DNA from: Saccharina japonica
Taxonomy: Eukaryota > Sar > Phaeophyceae > Laminariales > Laminariaceae
NCBI GenBank assembly: GCA_008828725.1
Contig: MEHQ01000660.1
Coordinates: 470,804 to 534,803 of the forward strand
Reading direction: 5' to 3'
Length of the DNA: 64,000 bases
The notes below the pieces were generated by a model. The model worked only from the letters and a program-made list of their open reading frames with translations, was not told where the DNA came from and ran no database searches. Positions 11,338 to 23,177 of this stretch are shown here, piece after piece; positions within the stretch are counted from its first letter, which is position 1; every line of letters begins with the position of its first letter. A program made the position numbers and the translations under genes.

Positions 11338-12144
11338 AACCTACAGTAGTTCGTGTGTTCACCGATATGTCAAGTCTCTTGAGATGGAGGGCCGGTGCTG
11401 TCGTCATGTTTGACGCTTGAGAGTGAATATTCGTGGAAATAAGTGTTGAGTTTGAGCAAATCGGCCACAGGAGGAATAGTACGTACGGTTGCCACCACAA
11501 CGCTGTCACCATTAGTGGTGTTGCCAAGCGTAGGGAAGACGGGAACAGGCGTTGCTTAACGATTTGGTTTGGGAATCCCATTATTGTTAGCGGCTGGTAC
11601 ACGACGAGGAGTTGCCAACTACTGTGTTTATCTTGTCGAAAGCACGTACTGTACGTTTGACAGGAAGATATTGCCAAGTCACTGATAGCGCTGCGTTCGA
11701 GAGCAATCCCACGGTAGGGGTACCATTTTCAGGCCCAATATTTTCTGGCCGGCTGTGCTCCTCACGTGAGTAGCCACCGGATACTATTAGTATTTTACTG
11801 GTATGTTTGTTTCTGGGCTACCACATTGGAAGGTTTGGTCGGGTTGCGCGAACGAAAAATTCCGAAGTCATGTTTCGGGTGAGATATTGAGCTCCTCGTG
11901 TGAGGAGCTCAGAAAATTCTGCTGCGCCCCTACCGTGGGATGACTCTCGAGTTCACAATGCACTGTTTGTATCGAGCATCATGCTGACGCATGGCGTTCG
12001 TTGTTTGCAATGTTAATTGAGCGCTAACAGGCAGCCTAACCAGGCGGGGTACGTTAATTTCTGGTGGTACATCAGGGAGACGCTGTCAACATCAAACTAG
12101 CGACATCGTCACCGTGTTTGACACTTAACTGATGAGGCTAGGGT
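10305..12144. repeat. Tandem segmental duplication, unit 1
   Basis: Unit 1 is 1840 bp, begins AGGAGATGCTGCGG and covers the 3' half of the transporter intron, the last exon and downstream DNA. It matches unit 2 nearly base for base, with scattered substitutions and a few small indels. It carries a 245 bp TIR element (11702-11946) that unit 2 lacks. Confidence 0.9.
11702..11946. mobile_element. MITE of 245 bp in duplication unit 1
   Basis: Inverted ends share ATCCCACGGTAGGGG (left AGCAATCCC..., right reverse complement GAGTCATCCC...). TCGAG flanks both sides (11697-11701 and 11947-11951), and one TCGAG is present at the empty site in unit 2. The 5 bp target duplication does not settle the superfamily. 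A perfect internal hairpin (GAGCTCCTCG/CGAGGAGCTC type) lies at about 11889-11911. Confidence 0.85.
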
Positions 12145-12145
12145 N
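12145..12145. other. Single undetermined base at the duplication junction
   Basis: The N falls exactly between unit 1 and unit 2, which suggests a contig join or unresolved overlap there. Confidence 0.95.
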
Positions 12146-13713
12146 AGGAGATGCTGCGGTAAGGGTTGCAGTGTGTTTGGCCAGAAGATATTTAAACACA
12201 AAAACAACAACAACAGCTGCGAGATCGGAGATTTTGTCGAAACTCATCTTTGCTATTAATATTTGCGTGTGATACTTCGATCGCGCATACTTACGGGTTT
12301 TATGGCTTATACCCCATTTGCTACAGAACCACCCAAATATCGTCGAGAAAATGTCTTTGTGTGTGTTTGCATGTTAGCCGTTGTATACCTAGTCTAGGCC
12401 AACAGGTTGCAATGTGATGTTTTCTCCGAAAGTTGGTTCGTGTGTGAAGTTTAGATCTCCTGCAGAGAACAGTCCTGGAAAAATACGCAGGTGCCCCCCC
12501 ATTACACAGGCGTCGCCAGTCGTGTTGACAACCTCAGTCGACACCGTATTTGTCACCATCCGAAACATTTTGTCGTACCCGCGTGGTTGTCGCCATGTTC
12601 GCCCGTTTGCACGTTTCGACATAGGTAACACCTTGCGGTGACGATAACGTCAACCTCAGCAGCCCCCAACTCCCCGCATCTACGTGGCAGGGTACGCGAC
12701 CCGTACCGCACGACTGCGTAGTTGTAGTCGTCACTATCCTAAGACCTTGTCGCTCGCGTCGCCTACCCTGTATTCGCCCATTTGCACGTTTCAACAGGTT
12801 CGGCCACGATAGCCCCGTGCGGTATGGCTGGAAGTCTCAGCGGCCTGTTCACCTCGTCCGAAAGCTTCGGCCGCTTTGTTGCCCCCGCCAGCTTCGCCAT
12901 CGTGTTCGCGTGGTCCATTTCAACTTCGACCCCGAAATGGGTGGACTATCGTTTGTGTGCTTTGGGGCATCTTTCTGCATCGTTGTCGTTACGGTTCTAG
13001 CGTGGGAGGCATATCGGGACGATGGAGTGACTCACGAGGAACAAGATTGTGTCTTTGATGTTGGCACCGACTGCGGTTGTCGTGTCAGCGAGCAGGGGGC
13101 GGTAGGAGCTCCAGGCGCTATCGGTTTCTCGGGGAGAAAAGCGGGCTTGGTTTGAAACCTACAGTAGTTCGTGTGTTCACCGATATGTCAAGTCTCTTGA
13201 GATGGAGGGCCGGTGCTGTCGTCACGTTTGACGCTTGAGAGTGAACATTCGTCGGAAACAGGTGTTGAGTTTGAGCAAATCGGCCACAGGAGGAATAGTA
13301 CGTACGGTTGCCACCACAACGCTGTCACCATTAGTGGTGTTGCCAAGCGTAGGGAAGACGGGAACAGGCGTTGCTTAACGATTTGGTTTGGGAATCCCTT
13401 TATTGTTAGCGGCTGGTACACGACGAGGAGTTGCCAACTACTGTGTTTATCTTGTCGAAAACAAGTACTGTACGTTTGACAGGAAGATATTGCCAAGTCA
13501 CTGATAGCGCTGCGTTCGAGTTCACCATGCACTGTTTGTATCGATCATCATGCTGACGCATGGCATTCGTTGTTTGCAATGTTAATTGAGCGCTAACAGG
13601 CAGCCTAACCAGGCGGGGTACGTTAATTTCTGGTGGTACATCAGGGAGACGCTGTCAACATCAAAGTAGCGACATCGTCACCGTGTTTGACACTTAACTG
13701 ATGAGGCTAGGGT
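12146..13713. repeat. Tandem segmental duplication, unit 2
   Basis: Unit 2 is 1568 bp and starts directly after a lone N at 12145. It ends at GATGAGGCTAGGGT, the same sequence that ends unit 1. The main length difference is the missing 245 bp element, for which 13518-13522 is the empty site. Confidence 0.9.
12798..13155 (+). pseudogene. Duplicated, frameshifted last exon of the transporter
   Basis: This copy matches the exon at 10957-11337 closely but lacks about 25 bp just after the acceptor. It has also lost one base at about 12951 (ACTATCG where the first copy has ACTATCAG), which shifts the frame before the last membrane helix. The penultimate exon (9172-9393) is not duplicated, so this copy cannot make a transporter alone. 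Confidence 0.7.
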
Positions 13714-14712
13714 ACCTGGGTGACGTGCAATTCTGGCAACTTGTCTTCGGCTTATCAGCGTTGCAACCAGCGCGGCGCGGTCTGAGGAACCGTGATGGCG
13801 AGTTAGGTGTCGTGCTTGAAAGGTAACTGTTTTCCTGGTATTTGAAATGTGGTCTCTTTTCACGCCCCACGGTTCTACCCCCAGGGTCAGCGTTTCAACC
13901 TTGAATACGTTATATTTAGCATGGACGACCGCTCTTTCGACATTGTGGCGCCTTTTGTAGACCCATACCAAGCGAGCATTACGCCAGAGTCCCCCTGCCG
14001 CCTGACACGCCGGGAAATCTTGCATGCAACAAACCGTGCGCCCAAGCATTCCAATTCGTTCTTCGTACCCTTTGTCTTTCGCCCAATTCCCTGCCCAAGA
14101 GCCTCATGGCACTGAGCATCGTGCCAATTTATCTACGCACGATCATGTCGGCGTTCCACAAAACTAGCGGAATCCGGATGCTGGCGGTCTTTAGTGCGAA
14201 TCACTGGGATGCAATTCACAGACCCTCCCCTCGGTAGCATTGCGGCGTATGCTTCCATCGGCAGTCCTGATAATAATAGGCGATTTTCTCAAACCTATTG
14301 CGCATCACGAGAATCAAGCATCAACCTAGTCCAAGCGTCAAGGCCACACGGCATCCTGGATGCTACCAGATACCCGCCTTTCGTGTCAGGAGGGTCCAAA
14401 TTGGATGGCTTGGCGTGAGAGATGAGCAACATATATTTCGAGCGCTTCCGGCCACAACACCGTTCCTTGTGGTTAACCTGGCAAGCTACTTCGCCAACGT
14501 CAGCGATGCCCGCACCTCAAGACAAGGGAACGGTGTCGAAGCGTATTACAACGCAAGGTGTCCCAAACTATATATTAGTTGTGGTGAAGTCCAATGTCCA
14601 TCGGGCGATATGAAGAATTTCGGCACGCCAAGAGCCTTGTCTCTTGACCGCTTTAGAACCCGTCCCCCGTTTTAGAGAACAGACTACTGTAGTATTCTTG
14701 TACGCTTTCAAC
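13714..14712. other. No supported gene
   Basis: Open frames up to about 125 codons exist on both strands but show no recognisable domain or splice pattern. Confidence 0.3.
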
Positions 14713-14900
14713 GATCATTTAAAGTAAGTATTGGATTAGTTGAGGCCTCCTGCCCCGAAGCAGGAGGGCCTCGCCCGGGATAAATCACCCCCGTGCTGAG
14801 TGCATACTCAGCGCGGTGGCGATCCCGGCCGTTGAAAACTACAAACGCAGAAACTACTGTTAAGTACCTGTCAGCTGGGCGGGTGGGATGGTCAGAATTG
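14713..14900 (-). repeat. Dispersed repeat, inverted copy
   Basis: Reverse complement of the 8.3-8.5 kb copy, without the T-rich interior. It contains a GGCCTCCTGC...GCAGGAGGGCC stem. Confidence 0.7.
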
Positions 14901-15109
14901 TTTATCAAAAGCCTCGATGGTTTGGCTTTTGGTCGCCTTTGAATAGAATTAGTGTGGGCGAAGTTTTTTCAGTTCCGAATGGGTTAAACGTATGGTGCAG
15001 CGTACGGATTTGACCAATGAGTGGAGTGTAGCACGCTACGCTGGACACCCCCCCCCCCCACCGCAAAATTGTGAACACCCTCTTCGGAACAAGATTTTCC
15101 TTCTACGAT

Positions 15110-15797
15110 ATACCAGGCATTTATATCTATATCTATATATACATCACGAATTATATCGTAGAACACAGCTAAATTATCTAGATTTTTCCTACAACATATT
15201 GTTAAGAAGCACCGTCAGTCATACATTTACTGGCCGAAACAAGCTACTCCTGTCATATTGTGACTCTAAGGGGTGGTACGCTCTGGTTAAACATTTTGTG
15301 GCAAACGGGTTTCCTCAACTCTGATTGGCCAACCTGCTTACGCGAGGGGGTACCGAGTATGATTGTGATCCCGGGTACCATTGGCGAACATCATCCGGTG
15401 CATACCTACGCCATGATGTTGACCATCTGGATAAGTGGGTATGTGTTCTCAACATATACATGCTTCGTGATGTAAAGAGGTGCTTGAGTGACGATCCTCA
15501 CTCACATAATGTGCTACGGCTACAATACCATGCGTCCTGGTATGCGCCCTATTTCCGATGCCCGGTATGCTATCGGGGTTTCCCCATGCAGCACGACACT
15601 ACCGACCAGGTGGCGATACTTGGCGTCGTAGCTTGATTGCTACGGGGAAATATGATACACGGGATGTCCAAGGCCGATACTAGTAGAGGGACTCTACTCG
15701 GTATTACATACTGTTGGGGTTTTTTTCACACCATAGGATGAGATCGACACTACGGAGGGAAACTCTATCCACAGTGTCGTAATTTTTACAAGGTACC
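15110..15797 (-). repeat. Dispersed repeat, second copy, part 1
   Basis: Reverse-complement match to about 4655-5290, with substitutions and indels. It ends at GTACC, immediately before the LTR element. Confidence 0.7.
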
Positions 15798-16054
15798 TGT
15801 TCAGAGTGCTCACGTACTCGGTGTAGGGATATTTATGTAACGGTATTTGGGAGTTCCACAGAAAAAATATGCGTGTTTCTCTGTGGAGCACTTGGCGGTT
15901 TGGTGCGATTTCTATCGCACCACTTTATGTTTATTTATGTTTCTCTATGTTTCTCCCCCTTTCTCGTGTCTACGACGGTAATATATATATACATCACGTG
16001 GAGCTTCTACTTCCTTCGCCGACCCAGAGTACCCCTCCAGGGGTCACTTGAACA
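15798..16054 (+). repeat. 5' LTR
   Basis: Differs from the 3' LTR by a few substitutions and small indels. It contains two strong inverted repeats: TGGTGCGAT...ATCGCACCA, and TCCACAGA...TCTGTGGA a few bases upstream. Confidence 0.9.
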
Positions 16055-16144
16055 CGCTAGCGTCTGTTTCAAATGGCACGGCTCGCTGGTTGGGTATTAG
16101 TCGGGAGAGCTCAAGCACGAGCTGATTGTTTTGTATTTCGGATG

Positions 16145-17104
16145 GAGAGTTCAGAGGGACTTTCACCGTGCAGCGGCTTCATCGACGATGAGGTAAGCTG
16201 GGCCAGGCGAGCTGAAGAAGCTACGGCAGCCGCAGAGGCGGCGAGCATCGCCACGGGAGAGGCCGCGGGATTAGCTCATAGCGCAGGAGCGCGAACAAAG
16301 CCTCCAGAGGGAGCACGAGGCCAGGTAGCTGAAGAAGCTACGGCAGCCGCAGAGGCGGCAAGCATCGCCGCGGCGGAGGCAGCGGGAACAGATTACAGCG
16401 CAGGAGCGCGCAACAAGTCTCCTGGGGGAGCAAGAGGCCACCAAGGCAACCAGTCTCCGCGGCCAGAGGGTACGGGAGCAACAGGCGGTGATGAGGAAAT
16501 TGCAAGCTTGAGACAAAAAATGAGAGAGATGGAGAGGACAGCGACGGAGGTGCAGATGATAATAATGGAGATGAGGATGCAGATGGAACGGCGGGAGGAT
16601 AGGCAGGAGGAGGAGGAGTGGATACAGCGGCATCAGGAGGCTACAGTAGATGGCAGCAGCAGGAGAAATGGTTTCAGGAGCAGGAGTGTATACACCAGCA
16701 ACAAGACCAGCAGCAGCAACAGTACCTGCAGCAGCAGTACCAACCGCACCTATACCAGCAGCAGAACTACCACCAGCACCAGTACCAACCGCAGCAGTAC
16801 CAACAGCAGAAGTACCAGTAGCAGCAGTACCAGCAGTCGCAGCAGTCACAGCAGCATAGTGCCAAGCCGATTGTACTTACGGGAGGTGAAAACGGGGAAT
16901 CTATCTGCGATTTCTAGTATGCTATATCTGCATTTACGTATACGGAAGTCAATGCCCAGCAGCAGCAACAGCAACTCCAGCAGCAACAACAGCACCAGTA
17001 GCAGCAGACGGGCGAGGAGCAGGAAACTCAGCCACTGCCACTGCAGCCGACGCCTCCGCTCCCGCCGCCGCCACCGTCGCCACCTGCGGTGGGCATGCGC
17101 TTAG
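16145..17104 (+). CDS. Gag-like open frame of the LTR element
   Basis: The frame from ATG at 16145 is open to 17104, about 319 residues. The N-terminal part holds two copies of an Ala/Glu-rich unit (EEATAAAEAASIA), then a charged, probably coiled-coil stretch (EEIASLRQKMREMERTATEV). Next comes a long Ser/Thr/Asn-rich run that is simply a CAG-type repeat read in one frame; the Gln frame of the same repeat is also open. A GTAAGC lies at 16193, so an intron is possible. No CCHC knuckle is visible. Position after the 5' LTR suggests a structural protein; function is inference. Confidence 0.45.
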   Translation, partial: ESSEGLSPCSGFIDDEVSWARRAEEATAAAEAASIATGEAAGLAHSAGARTKPPEGARGQVAEEATAAAEAASIAAAEAAGTDYSAGARNKSPGGARGHQGNQSPRPEGTGATGGDEEIASLRQKMREMERTATEVQMIIMEMRMQMERREDRQEEEEWIQRHQEATVDGSSRRNGFRSRSVYTSNKTSSSNSTCSSSTNRTYTSSRTTTSTSTNRSSTNSRSTSSSSTSSRSSHSSIVPSRLYLREVKTGNLSAISSMLYLHLRIRKSMPSSSNSNSSSNNSTSSSRRARSRKLSHCHCSRRLRSRRRHRRHLRWACA

Positions 17105-17456
17105 GCCCCGAGGCGGAGCAGCTCGCCCTGGTAGTGGAGAGCTGTGTGGTACTTGCGCACCGAGCCCTGGTATCATACGAGCAACGGAAGGAGGAAGAGG
17201 AAGAGCGAGGACAAAAGGAGCTCGGGGGTGATGGGGGAACATCTAAGGAGGAAACGAATACCCCCACTGTGATAAAGGGGTGTTCGGAGCCAAGGACGGC
17301 GAAGCGGGGGAGGAGAGCCAGAGGGGAGAATGGCAACGGAGGCGGGCCCCGTGTGGCCGGCCGGGGTTCGGTGCGGAGGGTGCTGTGGAGGACGAGGACA
17401 AAGCCCGCCCGGGCGAGGCACAAAGCGATCGAGAGCTGGAAGCTGGAAGCTTCATG
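17101..17456 (+). CDS. Second open frame of the LTR element, hypothetical
   Basis: The frame from 17089 or 17095 to 17457 encodes an acidic/basic protein with a helical-looking start (EAEQLALVVESCVVLAHRAL) and a Glu/Lys-rich middle. It overlaps the end of the gag-like frame and may be its continuation after a frameshift or splice. No family recognised. Confidence 0.3.
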
Positions 17457-18183
17457 AAGAAGAACAGGTTCTTATTTTTGTTGGAATAATTGGTTTTCCT
17501 CGTTCACGTATTGTTTTGAGGCGGCATTATAGCATCACAGCAGTATCGATGCACTTGTTTGGCAGTGGTAGGTTTGTTTTTTACAGACTGCCCTGGGTTG
17601 GCTGCTGTGTTCTGCTCCCTCTCCCCCACCCCCCCCAGATCGAACGTTGAGGTTGAAATGTTTTGATGTGGGTAAGGTGTGTTGCGTCAAGGGGAGCTTG
17701 CCGACCACCTGACATCCGTCACTGTCCAATACCCCGCTACCCGCATAGCCTACTGCCCGTGCTGATGCTGCTGCTGTTTTTTGTTTGTGTTTTGTTTGTT
17801 GGTTTGTTTTCTCGGCCGTATGCCCCGTATTTACCTATCCCTGGTAGATGATGGCCATTATTTAGATCTTCAGTGATAACCCGATCCAACTTTTGCGTGT
17901 TTTTAATCGTACGTAGCTCGTACGGTACACACATGCATTGAGCACCGACAGTAGTTGCTCAACCCCCCTATGTGCATGTGGCGGCGTGGATTTGGTAACA
18001 ATGCAGGTCACCGAAGACCCCCACCCCCTGCCTGCCGACCCGGCATGCTATTATTACAGGGGTGCGAAGGCCTATGGTCATACGACTCTGGCATGCATGA
18101 AAATGAAGTACACCCCCCCTGCCCCCCCTTTTTTTGTTGGTAAACTTGACGGCAGTAGGGAGGCTCAGAATGAAGGTTTTATT

Positions 18184-18655
18184 GGGGAGAGCGGGTCTGG
18201 GAGGCCCAACGATGGAGTAGCTGCTGTAGAGCATGCAATATCTGTACCAACACATAATTTGTTTTCTGTTAGCGGCCATGCTTATTGTTAAGTTTGTGGC
18301 CACAGCATTTATAATTACAACAGCAGTATGATTCTTGACATAACCCCCCCTGCGGACATGCACGGCATGACGAGTACACCCCCCCCCGCCGAGTTTTGTG
18401 GCCGTGCAACCCAGAAGGTTATATTGGGGAGAGCGGGTCTGGGAGGCCCAACGATGGAGTAGCTGCTGTAGAGCATGCAATATCTGTACCAACAAATAAT
18501 TTTTTTTCTGTTAGCGGCCATGCTTATTGTTAAGTTTGTGGCCACAGCATTTATAATTACAACAGCAGTATTATACTTGACATAACCCCCCCTGCGGACA
18601 TGCACGGCATGACGAGTACCCCCCCCCCCCGCCGAGTTTTGTGGCCGTGCAACCC
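18184..18655. repeat. Tandem duplication of about 240 bp inside the LTR element
   Basis: Two near-identical units run from GGGGAGAGCGGGTCTGGGAG to GTGGCCGTGCAACCC. Each contains homopolymer C runs that differ in length between units. Confidence 0.85.
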
Positions 18656-18835
18656 CCCCCCCCCGCCCCGTCCTGATTGCGCGGGCCCTGGCAGGGAGGC
18701 TTGGGTATATATGATACTTATTTATACCAGTGCCCGGTTTTCATTGAGAGTTCGTTCTCTCTGAGAGTTAATTTATTATTGATGGGTCGAAAGATGCCAC
18801 AGAATATCATTCGTACGTGGTCTCTGAGGAATTAA

Positions 18836-19024
18836 AAGATGGTGTATACGAACATTCATGCAGGTCGACCGAATACATACGTACGTGATCTGCGGAGTTG
18901 AAAGATGCTGTATACGGAGATGCGGACATTCATGAAGGTCGACTGAATACGTACGTGATCTGCGGAATTGAAACATATTCATGGAGGTCGACCGAATACG
19001 TACGTACGTGTACGTACGTGATCT
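18836..19024. repeat. Degenerate tandem repeat with GTACGTAC and GAATACGTACG motifs
   Basis: Three imperfect units contain CATTCATG-AGGTCGAC, GAATACGTACGTGATCTG and GGA-TTGAAA. Confidence 0.7.
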
Positions 19025-19306
19025 GAAGACTGGCAAGTTTGTTCGGTGATATATAGGAATGTTGATTTCTTGACGATGCCGATTGATTGGATTTAGTGTG
19101 TTTGTTCCCCGTACAGAGGCAACTGCTATTTAGCTTTTAGTTGTTGGAATCTATAAAATATGATGAGTGATTTCAAAGTAGTTTGGATGTTGTGAAATTT
19201 GATTGTTTGGAATTTGAACGAACGGAGTGTTTTTGGACGCAGGGAGGCTATTTTGATTTTTGTGATCTTGGCGTAGTCGGCAGGGCTAATTTTCGTGTTG
19301 TTTTCT

Positions 19307-19556
19307 TGAGGGTTGATTTTTCTGAGAATTGAATTTTCTTCTGAGGGTTGATATTCCTGAGAGTTGATTTTTCTGAGAGTTGATCTTTCTGAGAGTTGAT
19401 TTGTATTTGATTTATTTCTGAGATTTGATTTTTCTGAGAGTTGAATTTACTGAGGATTGATTTTTCTTCTGAGAGTTGATATTTCTGAGAGTTGATTTTT
19501 CCGAGACTTGATTATTTTCTGAGAGTTGATTTTCTGATAATTGATTTTTTTGAGAA
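19307..19556. repeat. Short tandem repeat (TCTGAGAGTTGATTTT)n
   Basis: About a dozen imperfect copies of a roughly 16 bp motif, just upstream of the 3' LTR. Confidence 0.85.
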
Positions 19557-19784
19557 CTGTTTAAGGTTTAAGGTTCTGTATTTTGCATAATTATCCGGTG
19601 TGATATGGTTGAATACCCGCTCCTTGATCTAGCCGATGACCTCAACGAAGGGAAGGCTAGGTAGTTTTTTGTTTTTATTTGAGTATGATATTTTTGTTTT
19701 TCGGTGATCTTGACGTATCACCATCATCATGGTATCCTGAGGTATTATGTGTCATCCCATTCACCAAGCAGAGAGCAGGGAGGC

Positions 19785-20042
19785 TGTTCAGAGTGCTCAT
19801 CACGTACTCGGTGTAGGGATATTTATGTAACGGTATTTGGGAGTTCCACAGAAAAAATATGCGTGTTTCTCTGTGGAGCACTTGGCGGTTTGGTGCGATT
19901 TCTATCGCACCACTTTATGTTTCTTTATGTTTCTCTATGTTTCTCCCCCTTTCTCGTGTCTACGACGGTAATATATATAAATCACGTGGAGCTTCTACAT
20001 CCTTCGCCGACCCAGAGTACCCCTCCAGGGGTCACTTGAACA
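19785..20042 (+). repeat. 3' LTR
   Basis: Has an extra ATC after GTGCTC and lacks two bases of the TA run compared with the 5' LTR. Both hairpins are intact. Confidence 0.9.
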
Positions 20043-20470
20043 GTACCAATATTAAGCGTAGAACGGGGGTCGACAATATGAAGTATAGGTTACTACGGGA
20101 GTGTCGAACGACCCAACATAAGTCCACCCACGCAAACAGTGATCACTGGCGGAGGGCAAGAAGGCCCAAAGCGCACGAGTAGGGGTGGGTTTGGGTGAGA
20201 CTTCTGCCCGTAACGTAACCCAACAATACGCAACAGAGACGGCGCGACGTGGTCATGTTATGGCACTCACCTGACCATCACGTGTATACAACCCCTTGTC
20301 TGGCCACAACCCAGAGAACAATTTCGTCTGATATTGTGCTGGAGTTCAGCACAACAATAATAGTGTGTCCTAAAAAAAAAAAAACTAGAACATTCGAAGC
20401 GCCTTGAATACATCTTTGCGAGACATAAAGGCCGTCCGCTTTTAGTCGCCAAAGAAGAAACATACATATA
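20043..20470 (-). repeat. Dispersed repeat, second copy, part 2
   Basis: Reverse-complement match to about 4245-4653, resuming with the duplicated GTACC directly after the LTR element. It contains an A13 run near 20372. Confidence 0.7.
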
Positions 20471-20477
20471 TACATAC

Positions 20478-22658
20478 CACACCCTGGACAATTCCTATTT
20501 CAATAGTCTGTTGTGTCTATAATTATTTTTGGGTGTAGTCTATTAATTGGAATTGCCCAACCAAATGATTTCGATTGCAGTATATTAATTTGAATTGTCC
20601 GGGTAATTTATTTTGGATGCTGTCTACTAATTGGAATTGTCCAGACAACTGATTTTGGGTGTTGTCAGTTAATTGGAATTGCCTGCACAATTATTTGGAC
20701 CATTCCTATTATAATAGTCTATTGTGGCTACAACTGATTTCGGATGCTGTGTATTAATTGGATTTGCCCAACCAAATGATTTCAATTGTAGTATACTAAT
20801 TGAAATTGTCCGGGTAACTGATTTTGGGTGCTGCCTACTAATTGGAATTGTGCCACAATTGATTTCGGGTGCTGGCTGTTAGTTGGAATTGCCGAGAGAC
20901 TTGATTTAAAATGCTATCTATTAAAGGCAATTGTCCAACTATATTATTTCGAGTGATTTCTATTGAATGGAACTGCCCCGTCAAATTATTCCGAGTGAGA
21001 TATATCAGTCGGATTTGTACGTATAGCCAATTTGTTTCGAGTGTTGTCTACCAATTGAAACTGTCCAACCAAATGATTTCAAGTACGGTCTATTAATAGG
21101 AATTGTCGAGGTCAGAAAAAAAGATCGAACACTAACAATTGGAAGGTCAGGACAAAGCCTTTTGACTATTGACCCAACGAACAATTAAATTTGGAAAGTC
21201 GGCACAGAAACCTATTGACCAAACCACTCCTATTGATAAGCAAGACCTGAAACTAATCGTTGAAACAATTTCAATTGGAAGGTCAGGGCAGAGAAACCTA
21301 TTGATCCGACCATTCCTAATAACAGAAAGGAACAGAAATAAATTATTGAAACAATTCCAATTGGAAGGTGAGAGCAGAAACGGTTTGATTGAACCATTTC
21401 AATTGTGAGACAAGACCAGAAAATAATTGCTGAAACATTCCTGTTAATAGATGCACCACGAAAGCAGCATCTCCACCAATTCCATTTGAATGGACTTCCG
21501 GAAGGTCTACTGTAAAAGCAATAGTCCATTGCGGGTAGGTCCCATATCCTATTGAAGAAGTAATAGAGTGTTGGAGTCTCCGGAGCGAAAAAGTTGCAGG
21601 AGAAAATTCCATTTAATTCACAAGAGCTCTAAAACAATTGCTTAAGCAATTCCAATTGGTAGGGGGACTACAATGTGCTGTTGTCTTTGCAATTCCAATT
21701 GCAGCAATATGGTAAGAATCAATTGTCCGCCTCATTTCATTTAATAGACTTTTCGGTGGGCCAATTGTATGCGCAATAGTCTATTGCAATGCCTATTATT
21801 GTCCAAGGCTTAAGCAGAAAGGGAATGTAACAAAAATCCTAGTGATTACTCGGCCGTCACACATTTTGTCCGAGATATTTAATTTAATGGTCATCCTCCG
21901 AAATATGATGTCTGGTCGATTCCAATTAATAGACTGCTTCATGAATCGTTTGCCTTTCTTTGCAACTTCAAGAAATAGCTTCCTCATGCATACATTGATG
22001 TGTCAAATTCCTATTGCAGCGTCAGGAATCAATTGACCGGTAACATATTATTGTCGATTAAATGGAAATGCCTGATTGTCTAGACATTTGTTTTCGAAGC
22101 CTGCCAAATAAATGAAATTGCCAGGACAATTATGTACAAAGATGCCAACTAAACGGAATTGCCCGCGCAATTAATTTAGAAATATGTCAATTAAATGGAA
22201 TTGCCAGCACAATTGGTTGAGAAGGATGTCTATTAAATGGAATTGCCAGGACAATTTATTTAGAGGGGTGTCAATTAAATTGAATTGCCAGCACAATTTA
22301 TTTAGGAGAATATTAATTAAATGGGATTGCCAGCACAATTGGCACGGAAAATATTCTGCAATTGTCCATTAGCGTTACAATAGAATGGGTTATTATATTT
22401 CAATAGACTATGGGTTCAGCAATGGGATTTCGGTGGTTACTGCTAATAGCAATTACTTCAACCATTAATGTAGATGGGTGTATATTAGCATAAATTGGGT
22501 GGACAATAGGGCCTAGTGGATGTCTGTTAATAGGAAGTGTCTGTACCATTGAGCTCGATGCGTTCCAGTTAATTGGAATTGGCGACCACAATTGCCAGTC
22601 AATTGTAATAGGAAACTATTAATAGGAAATTAGACTATTGTCACTTGTCCAGGGTGTG
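20478..22658. mobile_element. Candidate TIR element made of AATTGGAATTG motifs
   Basis: 2181 bp bounded by inverted CACACCCTGGACAA (left 20478, right CCAGGGTGTG ending 22658) and followed on both sides by ATACATA-type DNA. The interior is a dense series of imperfect AATTGGAATTG, AATTCCAATT and CTATTGxC motifs at intervals of roughly 15-60 bp. No coding sequence. Could be a fold-back or other non-autonomous DNA element. Confidence 0.65.
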
Positions 22659-22659
22659 A

Positions 22660-23177
22660 TACATATATACATATATATGCGTACTTAGTGTACGTGTGAT
22701 CTATCATCACCAGGGAAAGAAAGGATCACGGTCAGTCGCTGTGGCGTCCACTGCTACCTACGTACCTCCATTGGTGTACCGACCGAGAAGCGGGAACAGA
22801 ATTGTTGAGTATGCCAACGACGCAGCAGCCACAGCAACAAACAACAGCAGCAGTCGTATACGATGTAACGTGGTATGCCGCAAGTCACCACCCCCCAGAG
22901 ATATGGGAACGTGAACGTATATATATATGGACTACCCGTATGTATATAGGTGAGTGAGTACATTTTGATTCCAACGTATGTACCTGGTACAATTTTTGTT
23001 TTTCTTATCCCAGGTATGACCGCTATTAACTTGAGTGATTCAACCACCGTGGGACTCCCAGGCTTCCGAATACTAATTCTCCAACAGCAGTATCAGTACG
23101 TATCATACACACTGTAGTACTACTGGCTGTTGTTCCTCGTACACATGTATACTTCTTATGTATACATACTATATACG
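22660..23177. other. Spacer between the two AATTGG elements
   Basis: TA-rich microsatellite at both ends. No gene recognised. Confidence 0.4.

Larger units (their letters stand above)
15798..20042 (+). mobile_element. LTR retrotransposon without visible pol (non-autonomous)
   Basis: A 4245 bp element with near-identical 257-258 bp direct terminal repeats that begin TGTTCAG and end TTGAACA. The 5 bp target duplication GTACC lies at 15793-15797 and 20043-20047. A purine-rich tract (AGAGAGCAGGGAGGC) precedes the 3' LTR. The interior has an Ala-rich, CAG-rich gag-like frame and several tandem repeats, but no reverse transcriptase, integrase or RNase H motif in any frame. It therefore probably needs enzymes from another element. 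Confidence 0.9.
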
